NCBI GenBank assembly: GCA_039583875.1
Contig: CM077150.1
Location: forward strand, 176,771,499-176,835,498
Length of the DNA: 64,000 nucleotides
Direction: 5' to 3'
DNA from: Platanthera guangdongensis
Lineage: Eukaryota; Streptophyta; Magnoliopsida; Asparagales; Orchidaceae
Shown here: positions 22,955 to 32,765 of the stretch, in pieces
How the letters are laid out: each line of letters begins with the position of its first letter
How positions within the stretch are numbered: the first letter of the stretch is position 1
Program-made: the position numbers and the translations under genes
The notes under the pieces: generated by a model
Told to the model about the DNA's origin: nothing
The model's input: the letters and a program-made list of their open reading frames with translations, nothing else
The model's database searches: none

Positions 22955-25900
22955 GCAGTCGGTAAGCTAAGGGACCAATCTGCTCCAGGATCACGTATGG
23001 CCCCATGTATTGAGGACAGAGCTTCTTGTGCCTCCGCACCGGAGAGACACCATGCACCATACGTATCTTCAAGAAAACCCTGTCTCCAACCTGGAACTCC
23101 ACCTTCTGGTGCCGAGGGTCATAATACTTCGTCTATCTGCTCTGGGCCTCTAGCAGCCGATCCCTGATCAAATGTACCTGAGCCTCTATATCCTTAACAT
23201 AATCAGAACCAAGAGCCTTGGTATCCACATCCTGAACCCATGACAGCAGTGTCCGGCATTTCCTCCCATAAAGTTCCTCGTAAGGAGCCATCCTGATGCT
23301 AGCCTGGTGGCTGTTATTGTAGGAGAACTCGATCAGTGGTAGTAGCCTCTCCCAAGGCTTCCCCATATCCAATATGCACAGGCGGAGTAGATCCTCCATG
23401 GTCCGGATGGTCCGCTCGGTATGTCCGTCGGTCTGCGGGTGGAAGGCGGTACTAAAAGTAAGCCGAGAGCCCAAGTAAGCATGCACGACCCTCCACTCGC
23501 TCGAAGTGAACCGACCATCACGGTCCGAAATAATCGTCCTGGGAATGTCATGGTATCTGACAAACTGCTCCACGAATAGTCTCACCAAAACTGCAACTGG
23601 AGCATCCTTCCGGATTGGAATATAGCGCGCTACCTTGGTCAGTCTGTCTACTATGACCCATATAGAATCATGCCCAAAGTGGGAGCGAGGTAGTCCGTGC
23701 ACAAAATCCATAACAATTTCCTCAAACTTCCACTCTAGGACTGACAGTGGCTGTAGTAAACCTCCTGGGCTCTTACATTCTACCGTCACGCGCTGACAAG
23801 TCTCGTAATGTGTCACAAAATAGGTGATCTCCCTCTTCATCCCAGGCCAGTACATGGTCCTCCGTAAATCTGCCCACATCTTGGTGATGCCGGGATGCAC
23901 TGAATATCTGGAGCAATGAGCCTCTCTGAGTATGTCATCCCGGATAATGCCCCCTGCTGGTATGTAAATGCGTCCATGGAATCGAAGGAAATCATCCTGT
24001 AGCGTGAAGTCCTCGACCTTGCCCCTTTCCAGGGAACTGAAAATCAGCTCTAATGCAGCATCCAGCCTCTGATGTGTTCGGATGTGCTCCCGTATATCAT
24101 CACCACCGATCACTGAGCTCAATTACTCTCGATATACCACTGGTTCGGTCTCAAATACCATGGTAATATGCATGTCTTCCATCATCCGTATCAACTCTAT
24201 AGACATCAACCGAGACTCCGATCCAGAAGTGTTGGCTCTCCTACTCAAAGCATCTGCTACTGTGTTTACTTTCCCCGGATGGTAGTGGATTTGGTAATCA
24301 TAGTCACAGAGGAATTGCAGCCATCTCCTCTGTCGCAGGTTCAGGTCCTTCTGCGTATCGATATATTTAAGATTCTTGTGATCTGAATAGATGTCACAAT
24401 GAATCCCGTATAACTAATGTCTCCACATCTTTAGGCCGAATACCACAGCCCCGAGCTCTAAGTCATGTACTGGATAGTTATGCTCATGCTTCTTCAACTA
24501 TCTTGAAGCATAAGCAATAACATGTCCATGCTGCATCAGGACAACACCCATCCCCTAGTAAGAGGCATCTGTCTAGATCTGAAATCCTTAATTCCCGGAT
24601 GGGAGCGCAAGAATAGGGGATGAGTTGAGTCAATCCTTCAGCTCCTGGAAAGCTATCTTGCACTGCTCTGACCAAACAAAATTTGCATCCTTCTCGTCAA
24701 GGACGTGAGGGGGAGGGCTAACCTCGAGAATCCCTCCACGAACATGCGATAATAACCTGCTAACCCCAAGAAACTGCGTATGTCTGATGTTGTCTTCGAT
24801 CGTGGCCAATTCCGTACTGCCTCTATCTTGGCTGGATCCATTGTCAATCCAACCCCACTGATAGTGTGCCCTAGGAAAGCCACCTCCTATAGCCAGAACT
24901 GGCACTTAGAAAACTTCGCATACATCTGGAATTCTCTCAGTCTCTACAAAATCTGTGTCAAGTGTTCAGTGTGCTCCTCTTGAGTCCGGGAATAGATCAG
25001 AATATCATCGATGAACACAATGACGAAGCGGTCTAAGTAAGGTTCGAATACACGGTTCATTAGGGTCATAAACGTGGAGGGGGCATTCGTGAGCCCAAAA
25101 GGCATCACCGTGAACTCGTATAACCCAAATCGTGAACTGAATGCCGTCTTTGGTATGTCCTCTTCCCAGATGCGGAGCTGGTAGTAACAGGATCGCAAAT
25201 CTAGCTTAGAGAACCAGAAGGCTCCCTGCAGCTGATCAAATAGCTCGTCTATCCGAGGCAGTGGATAGGTATTGCGGACCGTTAACTGGTTCAGCTCCCG
25301 GTAATCTATGCATAGTCGCAACGACCCATCCTTCTTCTTTACAAAAAGAACCGGTGCTCCCCACGACGATGAACTGGGCCGCACAAATCCCGACTCAACT
25401 ACCTCCTGAAGTTGAGTCCTGAACTCTGCCAACTCTCTGGGAGCCATCCTATAAGGTGCCCTGGACACTGGCCTCGCTCCCGGTACCAGCTGAATCCTGA
25501 AATCCAAGTCCCTGGCTGGTGGTAGTCCGGGCAATTTCTCCAGGAACACGTCGTAGAAATCCCGGACCACCGGAATATCTAAAATATAAGCCTCTACTCC
25601 CACCATCTCAAAGCAGATAAGGTAAACCTCCTCTCCCTGCTCGTAGGCCTTCACAACACGTACAAAAGATAGTAATAGGTGGGAGATAGGTTTAATACCT
25701 TTGATGATGACATGGGAGTCGCCATGCCTTAGTGTGATCTTCCTTGATGGGCAATCTATCTGAGCATGGTTCCGATGTAACCATGTCATGCCCAAAATCA
25801 AATCGAAGTCATGCAGCTTCAGAATAGTTGCTGGCGCCTCAAATGCCTTGCCGCCAATCTCGGCCTCCATATTGTAATGGGCAGTGGTCCGCAGTTCTGA

Positions 25901-26107
25901 CCCATCGGGTATACGCACCCTCATCTCTAGTCTCGGAAATCTTTCCACGCCTTCAAGTCCGTCTACGAAGGCCTCAGATACGAATGAGTGCGAAGCACCC
26001 GTGTTGAAGAGGGAATGTGCGGGCTTGCCGCTGATCATAACTATGTCTGTAATCACCTCCTTGGGGTTCCTCTGCTCCATGAGGTCCAAAGCGTATATCT
26101 GCTCCTA
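22950..26107 (-). pseudogene. pol: Gypsy A pol remnant: protease, RT, RNase H, integrase (proximal part)
   Basis: Reading the minus strand: protease with [10 protein letters not shown] near 26000, the linker and RT start ([13 protein letters not shown]), RT with FIDDILIYS near 25000, RNase H ([10 protein letters not shown] near 24740), an integrase zinc region (HPGITKMW near 23890), core with DRLTKVARY and HPQTDGHTERT, then the C terminus up to the copia-2 junction. Nonsense codons and shifts break it, for example TAG right after HLTQIL near 24944 and TAG at about 23133; both sites have CAG in gypsy C. It would have been the replication and insertion polyprotein of a chromovirus. Confidence 0.9.
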
Positions 26108-27169
26108 ATTGTGTCCCCTGCTGTGATATCTCCGGCCTCGGCCTCGTCCTCGGCCTCGGCCTCGGCCTTGGCCCTGCTGTACATGGGCCACTGGAGGTGG
26201 AGGAGGAGGAGAATAGAATCGATGTGGACACTCCGATCTAATGTGCCCTGGCTGGCGGCATCCTTAACAAACTACCTGCTGGTGGACATGGTCATCCTGT
26301 CTCCTCGAATCATGCACCTATAGAGGTGGGGGAGCTAATGCTGGAGGAGGTCCCCGCTCCTGCCTGTAGTTGGGACGACGACGTCCCCAACTCCTCTTGT
26401 ATCCAATAGTCCCGCCTCTCTGAGAGCCACTGCTGCTCTCTCCTGATGTTGACCCATCATACGTTCTCTTCCCTCTACCTTGCACCATCAGATGGTCAGC
26501 CTCCATCTTCTTCGCCATCTCGATAATCTGGGTAGACGTGTCATGAGAAATGAATAACAAAGCCTGCCTCAAATCGTCCCTGAGGCCTCAGTAGAACCTC
26601 TTGGCATACCTCCTATCATCAGTATCCTGTATCCCTGTGAACCTGGCAAGGTGGGAGAACTCCCTCTAGTACTCAATCACTGATCTGCTCCCCTGCCGGA
26701 GGTTCAGAAACCTCTCCTCCAAAGCATCTCTGTCCGTAGTAGAGACAAAGTGGTCCAAAAATACATCGCCAAACTCCTCCCACGATATGTCAGACATCTC
26801 CCAGTCCGCATATGTAGACTCCCGCACTGATTTCCACCATCTCTTCGCATGAGCCTCTAGTGTAGAGGTGGCTAGAGGTACTGCCTCGCCGACCGGGCAG
26901 CTGATGCCTGCCAAAATCTCGTGTATGGCCTCCAGCCATTCCTCCGTATTTACCGCATCCTCTATCCCACGGTACATCGGTGGGGACAGGCTCTTGAAGG
27001 CACTCAGCCAGCTTGACCCCGAATTTGGCTGCGGAGCCGGGACTTGCTGGGCTTTGAAGGCATCTAGGATCGCCGTCAAAGTCTGCCCCATCTCCGTCTG
27101 TAAAAATGGAGTGGCAGCTGGAGGGGGAGGAGCCACATTTTGTGGCGCGGCGACCTGTGGAGGTTGCAT
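26108..27169 (-). pseudogene. gag: Gypsy A gag remnant
   Basis: Likely ATG at 27167-27169 (MQPPQVAAPQ). A Pro/Ala-rich start is followed by a retrotransposon Gag domain ending LRQGSRSVIEY near 26668, then nonsense codons, a basic segment with GRRRPNYRQ (about 26360) and a decayed zinc knuckle near 26240. The reading frame upstream of 27169 enters the primer-binding site, so the longer open frame is not the true start. Gag would form the particle shell and bind RNA. Confidence 0.8.
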
Positions 27170-27340
27170 AAAGGTAAGGTTGAAACAGAACTGGCCTAAC
27201 TCATTGTACTTAGTGGACTGTTTTATGTGACGTTTTACACATGGGCACACCACTGCTTCCACTGCATAGTTTGTCCGCAAACAAATGCTCTCTCGGGGTG
27301 GTCCAGTGTTGTGGACTTCTTTCTCATGTGATCGTTTGTT

Positions 27341-27352
27341 CAAGTGACACCA
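27341..27352 (-). other. Primer-binding site of gypsy A
   Basis: On the minus strand TGGTGTCACTTG lies a few bases after the LTR end. It matches the initiator-Met tRNA complement for most of its first nine bases. Gypsy C has TGGTATCACTTG at the same place, so A carries one transition. Confidence 0.75.
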
Positions 27353-27355
27353 GTT

Positions 27356-27565
27356 TGTAAGCCCCCTCCCCCTTACCAAGGAGGGCTACCGGGTCTTATT
27401 CCTAGAACCACCGTCTTATGGTAACACTAACGCACGGGTTAGTCGACACCGCAACATGCCGATTCTGCTGGCTATTACGATAATAAAACATGTAGGCCAA
27501 TATGAGAAATAGAAGTATAGCAGTACATCAAATCAACTAGTCCACAAGTCACAGAATACATATCA
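27356..27565 (-). repeat. Central LTR of the A-C pair, piece 1
   Basis: TGTAAGCCCCCTCCCCC matches the right LTR from 56637 on. The match stops at ACATATCA, where the Helitron-like segment begins; the LTR resumes at 38516. The three pieces add up to about 4.49 kb against 4.51 kb for the right LTR. Confidence 0.88.
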
Positions 27566-27975
27566 TCTTTATTATATAAGCAAAGACCTCCTAGGGTCAT
27601 GGTGTAGCATTTATATGCCATAATACCCCCATTTTCTCTAACACTCCTTTCTCATCTCTGGGGCTTTTTGGTCTTTTTGGCATTACATATATGAATGATG
27701 TTTTTGTATTTTTATATTTTTGCATTTTCGGTAAACACGCTACCTGCGCCCCTTTCTCTTTTGCCTGCTATCCTCCATCACACGCTACCCTCTCTGCTCA
27801 ATAAATTCCATCGCACGCTACCCTCTCCTCCTTTCTTTCCTTTGTCATCCTGTCAACTCCCGCCTACATAACCCTATCTCCTCCTCCCAGCCCCAAAGAA
27901 AACAACTTCTATACAACCTCAAAAGCTCCTCCTCTCCACCAATCTACAAAACCTGAAGAGCTCCTCCTCCGTCAG

Positions 27976-28045
27976 GATTCTGATGCTTCTCGCTCCTCTT
28001 CCCGGCAATCTCATCCTTCCGGCAAACTCCTCCTCCCAGGAAGCT
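27976..28045 (+). repeat. 70-bp direct repeat, copy 1
   Basis: Starts GATTCTGATGCTTCTCGCTC and recurs at 28412-28481 with one difference (69/70). It includes exon-like CT-rich DNA and stops just before the GTAAGTG donor-like site. Confidence 0.9.
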
Positions 28046-28411
28046 CTTCTTTTTGGGTAAGTGAACTCTAAGTCTGTCTCTTTTGTGTTGATTGTGCACT
28101 TTTATTTCCCGGAGATTTTACTCTGTTTTTTCACTCTGTTTTTTATGATTTTTACCTTGCATCCTCATGGTTTTCACTCTATTTTTATGATTTCCATGGT
28201 TTTACCTCTGCTAAAAAGGCATATTTCCCGGAGATTTCACTTAAAATGGCATATTTCACTCTGGTTTTTCACCCGGTTTTTTATGCTCTTTACCTTGCAT
28301 CATCATGGTTTTCACTCTGTTTTTATGATTTCCATGGTTTTACCTCTGCTAAAAAGGCATATTTCATGGTTTTACCACAGTGCCACACCTTAAGAACTCC
28401 TGCTCCACCAC

Positions 28412-28481
28412 GATTCTGATGCTTCTCGCTCCTCTTCCCGGCAATCTCATCCTTCCAGCAAACTCCTCCTCCCAGGAAGCT
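28412..28481 (+). repeat. 70-bp direct repeat, copy 2
   Basis: Second copy of the 27976-28045 block, but the GTAAGTG that follows copy 1 is replaced by TTAAGGTTT. Confidence 0.9.
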
Positions 28482-28703
28482 TTAAGGTTTTTCACTCTGT
28501 TTTTAATGATATTGTACCGATTAAATGTCGCTCCTCTTCATGTTTTTTATGATTTTGCAAACCCCTCAAAGCTGTACCGATTATAGCAATGGTTTTACCT
28601 CTGCTATATAAAGATTTTCCCTCTGTTTTTATGATTTTCTCCTCTGCATCATCATGGTTTTACCTCTGCTGAATATTTTGCTGAATATACGATTTCATAA
28701 ATG

Positions 28704-28708
28704 CTGTG
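28704..28708. repeat. Target site duplication of copia-3, left copy (CTGTG)
   Basis: CTGTG precedes the LTR start and recurs at 36774-36778. Confidence 0.95.
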
Positions 28709-29044
28709 TGTTGGGTATTGTATCCACAATGTACCTGATTTGAAGAAGCCCCTGGACAAGCTAAGGTCAATAGACTATGTATTTGATAAAATCTTTCTAG
28801 TTGTGCTTGCAGTTTTTCCACGCTAAGTGCACACCAATGTCAGGGTGCAGTAGGTCAATATACACGGGTCTGCACGACGTAATCCCTCGTTGAGCAGATC
28901 AGTGTGTTGGCCTACGTGTATTCTCTCTATTGGAGTGCACTTATTTTCAAGCATAGGGCAGTAAATATGCAGGAGCAGACAAGGAGCAAGGATGGGTCAA
29001 GGAGCACCTCATAGGTGGAAAGACGAAAATTCGTCTAAGTTTAA

Positions 29045-29425
29045 ATCGACGAGAATCACCAAGTGATTCTCGCCGATTCGGCGAGAATCACTTGTGATTC
29101 TCGCCGATTCGTCGAGAATCAGAAGTTGATTCTCGCCGAACTCGACCCAGCCACTTCTAAGCAAGCACCTCTGCTTCTAAGTAAGAATCGATGAGAATCA
29201 CCAAGTGATTCTCGCCAATTCGGCGAGAATCACTAGTGATTCTCGCCGAATCATCGAGAATCACTGGTTGATTCTCGCCGTCTCGACCTGGCCTAAAGTA
29301 GTACGTGCAACCAAGGCAAATTCGACGAGAATCATCTTTGATTCTCGCCGAATCGTCGAGAATCACCTTTGATTCTCGGCGACTCAACGAGAATCACTTT
29401 TGATTCTCACCGATTTTGACTTGGG
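29045..29425 (+). repeat. GAGAATCAC/GTGATTCTC hairpin array in the copia-3 5' LTR
   Basis: Facing pairs of GAGAATCAC and GTGATTCTCGCCG with 2-6 nt loops occur about eight times, linked by ATTCGTCGAGAATC or ATTCGGCGAGAATC. The 3' LTR holds the same array at 35423-35795. Each pair would make a strong RNA or DNA hairpin. Confidence 0.92.
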
Positions 29426-29538
29426 CGTTTTTCTGGAACTTCCTGAACCGGATTCTGCCGCTGTTAAGATTCTGGACCGGGACTTAGGGATTCAGCTTGT
29501 GGGTCCCACAACGGTCATTTTGGAAAGCATCTACAGTA

Positions 29539-29547
29539 TTTATATAC
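29539..29547 (+). promoter_or_regulatory. TATA box of the copia-3 5' LTR
   Basis: TTTATATAC lies about 115 bp after the hairpin array, with the same order (array, then TATA) as in copia-2. The 3' LTR has it at 35917-35925. Confidence 0.65.
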
Positions 29548-30394
29548 GGGTATTTTGAACGGAATACCTAGACAGAAAGAAGCCGAGCAGAGCAAACCCT
29601 AAAATCGTGAAATAGCTCCGCCGCATCCGTCGCCGCTCGCGCTAGTCCGTCGCCGCTGCTGATCGCTTTTCTTCCCGATCTCCGGCGACAGAAGCTTAGC
29701 AAAGCTTTGAGTCTCACGTGTCTATCCAGAGATCTCTTGTCTCTCGATTTGTTGATCGGGAAAAACTTCCCCGTCCGAATCGATCGAGACGACCGATCCT
29801 CGTGTGACCGTTGGAAGACCAAGCTAGCTTCGCTACGAAGTTTGGATCTCCAAGTTCAGCAGCCGCTCATCATCATAGCCGCCGATCCCGAAGCTAGCCG
29901 CCGCTCGTGTTGCCGCCGCCGGTTCCGGGGAGATCCTCTCCAAGAGAGACCAAGGTTGTAGACTCTTCGTTGACTTCACGAACACGTCGTCGAACGAAGA
30001 GGAACACCGTAATCTCCAAACGAAGTTTGTATCTCGTGTACATTCTATATTTACTTTTGTTGTAAAGGAACGATTGTTCCGTGTTGTAAGGGTTGGGTGC
30101 AACCCATTTTGTGGGAGTGTTGACTCTCACGTGTGGAAGGGTTCCTTCCGATAGTGCAGGGATTGGATTTCAATCCTGTTGGAGAAGAGACCGAGTCATC
30201 CCTTGTTGGGAGATAGGTCGAAGGGGGAAAGTGGATGTACCGAAGTCGGGGAACCACTATAAATTGCCTGTGTATTCTGTGTGCTGTGTTTTTTATTTTT
30301 ATTGTGCAGGTACATTCGTAAATTCCGCAAAAGCACTACACGTCACCTATCCCCCCCATAGGTGCACATAGCTGACACTAGGTGGACTTTCAAG

Positions 30395-30406
30395 TGGTAT
30401 CAAAGC
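30395..30406 (+). other. Primer-binding site of copia-3
   Basis: TGGTATCAAAGC starts two bases after the LTR end and fits the initiator-Met tRNA complement at 11 of 12 bases (G to A at one position). Confidence 0.92.
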
Positions 30407-30482
30407 GAGGTTGCTCATCAAAAAGGTTAACACCTTGAGTTGAATCCTGCCCCTAGTGTCAAGAAGAAGACAAACATCTATT

Positions 30483-32765
30483 ATGGACGGGCTCAAGTTC
30501 TCCGGCAAGATCCCAGTGTGCACCATGCTCAACTTTCCGATCTGGAAGGAAAGAATCAGGTTTTACATGGAAGCAGTCGATCCTCGACTCTTCATGATCG
30601 TGGAGGAGGGACCTTATGTCCCCACTAAGGCCTCCACCATCGATCCCACCAAGAAGGTGCCGAAGACACTTTCTGAAATGGACAAAGACGAGATGGTGCT
30701 AGTGGGACTGGACAAGAAGGCACGAAACATTCTGGTGAGCGCAGTTGATGATTCTATGATGCAAAACTTCAGCAACTGCAGGACAGCTCAGGAGATCTGG
30801 CAGTGCCTGATCATCCTAATGGAGGGCACGGATGAAGTGAGGGATGATCGGAGATCCCTCATGAACCAAAAATATGAGGCCTTCAGGCAAGGGCCTAAGG
30901 AAGAGATCGGAGTCACCTACGAGAACTTCCTAAAGATTGTCAACGCCCTCAAGGGCTACGGAAGAGTGTTCACCAATGGTGAACTCAATGACAAATTCCT
31001 TAGGTCCCTTACTAAGGAATGGGACACAAAGATCTGCGCCATCAGAGAATTTGGCAGACTAGCAGAAACTGATCCACAAATCCTGTTTGGGAAGCTGATG
31101 TCCTATGAGCTTCAGCTGAACACCAGGAAAGCAGAGGAAGAAGCAGAGAAGGCTGCTGCAAAAGAAAATACTGTGGCCCTAAAAGCCAGTTACTCCAGAA
31201 AGGGCAAGGGTGCGATGTCATACCGTGCGAGGAATAAGGAAGAGGAGGAGGACTCTGAACCATGCTCCTCCGGCTCAGAGCTGTCGGAGGAGGATTTATC
31301 CCTCATCACCCGAGAGTTCAAGAAGTTCCTCAAGATGAGGAATCAAAGAAAGAAAGACAGCTCCTCCTCCAGGCATCAGAAGAAAAATTATTCTTCTGGC
31401 AGGTATGCATCTAAACCTAACAAACAATGCTCTTCTGACATTATTTGCTTTGGATGCAATAAGCCAGGACACGTCGTGGCCGACTGCTATCAAAGCAAAA
31501 GAGAAAAAGGGAAAGGAGAGGAGCTCAAATCCTCTAGAGACAAGAAGAAGGAGCGGAGCTACATCGCCAAACTGCCAAAGACACTGAGTGAGTCTGACTC
31601 CTCAGACTCTAGTGATGATGAGGAAGCCTACTTCGGGCTGGTGGGTCGCTCGGACTCACACGGAGAATGCCCCCCATTTACTGGGAAGGTAAAAGCTCAC
31701 ACCCCTCTCTCCGACTCCGACTCTGATCCTGAGTCTCAGGATGATGAACCTGAGGATGGCCCCTCAGCCCGTGAAGCTGAGCTCCTCGAGAAGTATGAGC
31801 TTCTGCTCAACACTTTCAATGAGTGCCATAAGAGACTGAAGGCTGATAAGAAGGAAGTAAAATTCCTTAAGGGTGAGTGTGTATCCCTAAGGGAAGAGGT
31901 CACTAGCTTGATTTCTCTCCGACAGGAGCACCTTGACCTGACTTCAAAGCATTCAGAGTCTTTGAAGCTCCTTGATCTTAAGCAGGAGGAAGTCGACAAG
32001 TTGGAAGAACTACTTGAGGCAGAAAGGAAGATCGTCAAGAGCTTCTCCATGCCAAAAACAGTTCTTCCAGTTGTTGATGCCTTCTCTACTCAGGCCAAGG
32101 GAGCTGGCTTGGGACATGTAGGGGTAGCTGGTTCCTCCTCCAGGAGAAACAGGAACCAGAGGAAGAATAAGGCCGCCAAGAAGGCCTCTGCTGATGAAAA
32201 GGGAAAGGCTCCGCTTAGTCCTGTTGCGTTCAGAAAGCCTGGCTTTCCTTGCAACCAACATGACTTTGAGTCAACATATGGCCATCATTTCCGGCCCTCG
32301 GTTGCAAAGCCAAAGAGCCGATATGACGGTTGGACCTATCCCCGGAACTTCGGTGAGAGTGCCTTCAAGGCACCTTATAAGGAAATCCACATGAGAAATT
32401 ATGGTCCGTTCTCTAGCGGCCATAATGGAAAGCAGGCACCAAAAGCCAAGCCTGCTATACAGAAGGTGACGAAGTCATGTGACTGCTGTCACCATGAGGG
32501 CTCCTCCTCCAGATCCAAGGCCCCAGCTGTACCCACCGTTCCCAGGGTAAGGCAGGAGCCTAGGAAGAGGTACAACAGATTCGACTGTTGGTGCTGTGGC
32601 AAAGTTGGTCACTTTGCCGTGGATTGTTGGTTTAATCCTAGGCATTACGAGACTCCCCATGTTAGCAATGCGAGGCCGACCACTCGTAGGGTTAACCAAC
32701 CGAGGGGGAGTGTGCTAACCAGGAATCTAGGACCCAAGTTCGATTGGGTTCCTAAGGCAAATTAA
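30483..32765 (+). CDS. gag: Copia-3 Gag, intact 760-residue frame
   Basis: Nucleocapsid/capsid precursor that assembles virus-like particles in the cytoplasm and packages element RNA. ATG 30483 is chosen because it begins a LTR-gag-like N terminus (FPIWKERI); the open frame extends nine codons upstream without ATG. Residues 20-230 resemble copia Gag. CFGCNKPGHVVADC (residues 322-335) and CWCCGKVGHFAVDC (702-715) are two CX2CX4HX4C zinc knuckles. A Glu/Leu/Lys-rich coiled coil lies at about 435-525 and Ser/Asp-rich linkers on each side. The large size and two knuckles fit Sireviruses. TAA 32763 ends it just before the pol frame. It is the only fully open element gene in the window. Confidence 0.93.
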   Translation: MDGLKFSGKIPVCTMLNFPIWKERIRFYMEAVDPRLFMIVEEGPYVPTKASTIDPTKKVPKTLSEMDKDEMVLVGLDKKARNILVSAVDDSMMQNFSNCRTAQEIWQCLIILMEGTDEVRDDRRSLMNQKYEAFRQGPKEEIGVTYENFLKIVNALKGYGRVFTNGELNDKFLRSLTKEWDTKICAIREFGRLAETDPQILFGKLMSYELQLNTRKAEEEAEKAAAKENTVALKASYSRKGKGAMSYRARNKEEEEDSEPCSSGSELSEEDLSLITREFKKFLKMRNQRKKDSSSSRHQKKNYSSGRYASKPNKQCSSDIICFGCNKPGHVVADCYQSKREKGKGEELKSSRDKKKERSYIAKLPKTLSESDSSDSSDDEEAYFGLVGRSDSHGECPPFTGKVKAHTPLSDSDSDPESQDDEPEDGPSAREAELLEKYELLLNTFNECHKRLKADKKEVKFLKGECVSLREEVTSLISLRQEHLDLTSKHSESLKLLDLKQEEVDKLEELLEAERKIVKSFSMPKTVLPVVDAFSTQAKGAGLGHVGVAGSSSRRNRNQRKNKAAKKASADEKGKAPLSPVAFRKPGFPCNQHDFESTYGHHFRPSVAKPKSRYDGWTYPRNFGESAFKAPYKEIHMRNYGPFSSGHNGKQAPKAKPAIQKVTKSCDCCHHEGSSSRSKAPAVPTVPRVRQEPRKRYNRFDCWCCGKVGHFAVDCWFNPRHYETPHVSNARPTTRRVNQPRGSVLTRNLGPKFDWVPKAN

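Larger units (their letters stand above)
8204..27565 (-). mobile_element. Gypsy A: Ty3/gypsy chromovirus (Del/Tekay-like), member of a tandem pair, interrupted by copia-2
   Basis: Minus-strand element: left LTR 8204-9638, internal region 9639-10033 and 22950-27355, then the first part of the central LTR shared with gypsy C. The internal pieces join exactly when copia-2 and one copy of CAGCT are removed, as the uninterrupted copy in C at about 52690 shows. Domain order (gag, protease, RT, RNase H, integrase, chromodomain) is that of a chromovirus. Both gag and pol are broken. Confidence 0.9.
27566..28708 (+). other. Left arm of the Helitron-like segment, no intact gene
   Basis: CT-rich DNA resembling a plant 5' leader (27880-28060) ends in GGGTAAGTG, a good splice-donor match. 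It is followed by TTTTTCACTCTG/ATGATTTCCATGG repeats. A block of about 100 bp (28126-28225) recurs at about 28268-28365. Short open frames are low-complexity. Confidence 0.6.
28709..30392 (+). repeat. Copia-3 5' LTR
   Basis: TGTTGGGTATTG to GGACTTTCA. It carries a hairpin array (29045-29425), TATA-like TTTATATAC at 29539-29547, then a leader-like GC-rich region beginning AAACCCTAAAA and rich in CCGCCG/CGTCGCC. Short open frames in it are conserved in the 3' LTR only because the LTRs are near-identical. Confidence 0.95.

Noticed and set aside
26666..27379. 237-codon Gag frame of gypsy A from 27379
   Set aside because: The first part lies in the LTR and primer-binding site; the start was moved to ATG 27169.
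29045..29425. CRISPR-like array of hairpin repeats in copia-3
   Set aside because: Plant retrotransposon LTR; repeats are irregular, repeated in both LTRs, without unique spacers of fixed length.
29580..30130. Host gene with leader starting AAACCCTAAAA
   Set aside because: The segment is inside both copia-3 LTRs, between TATA and the LTR end, so it is the element's own leader.
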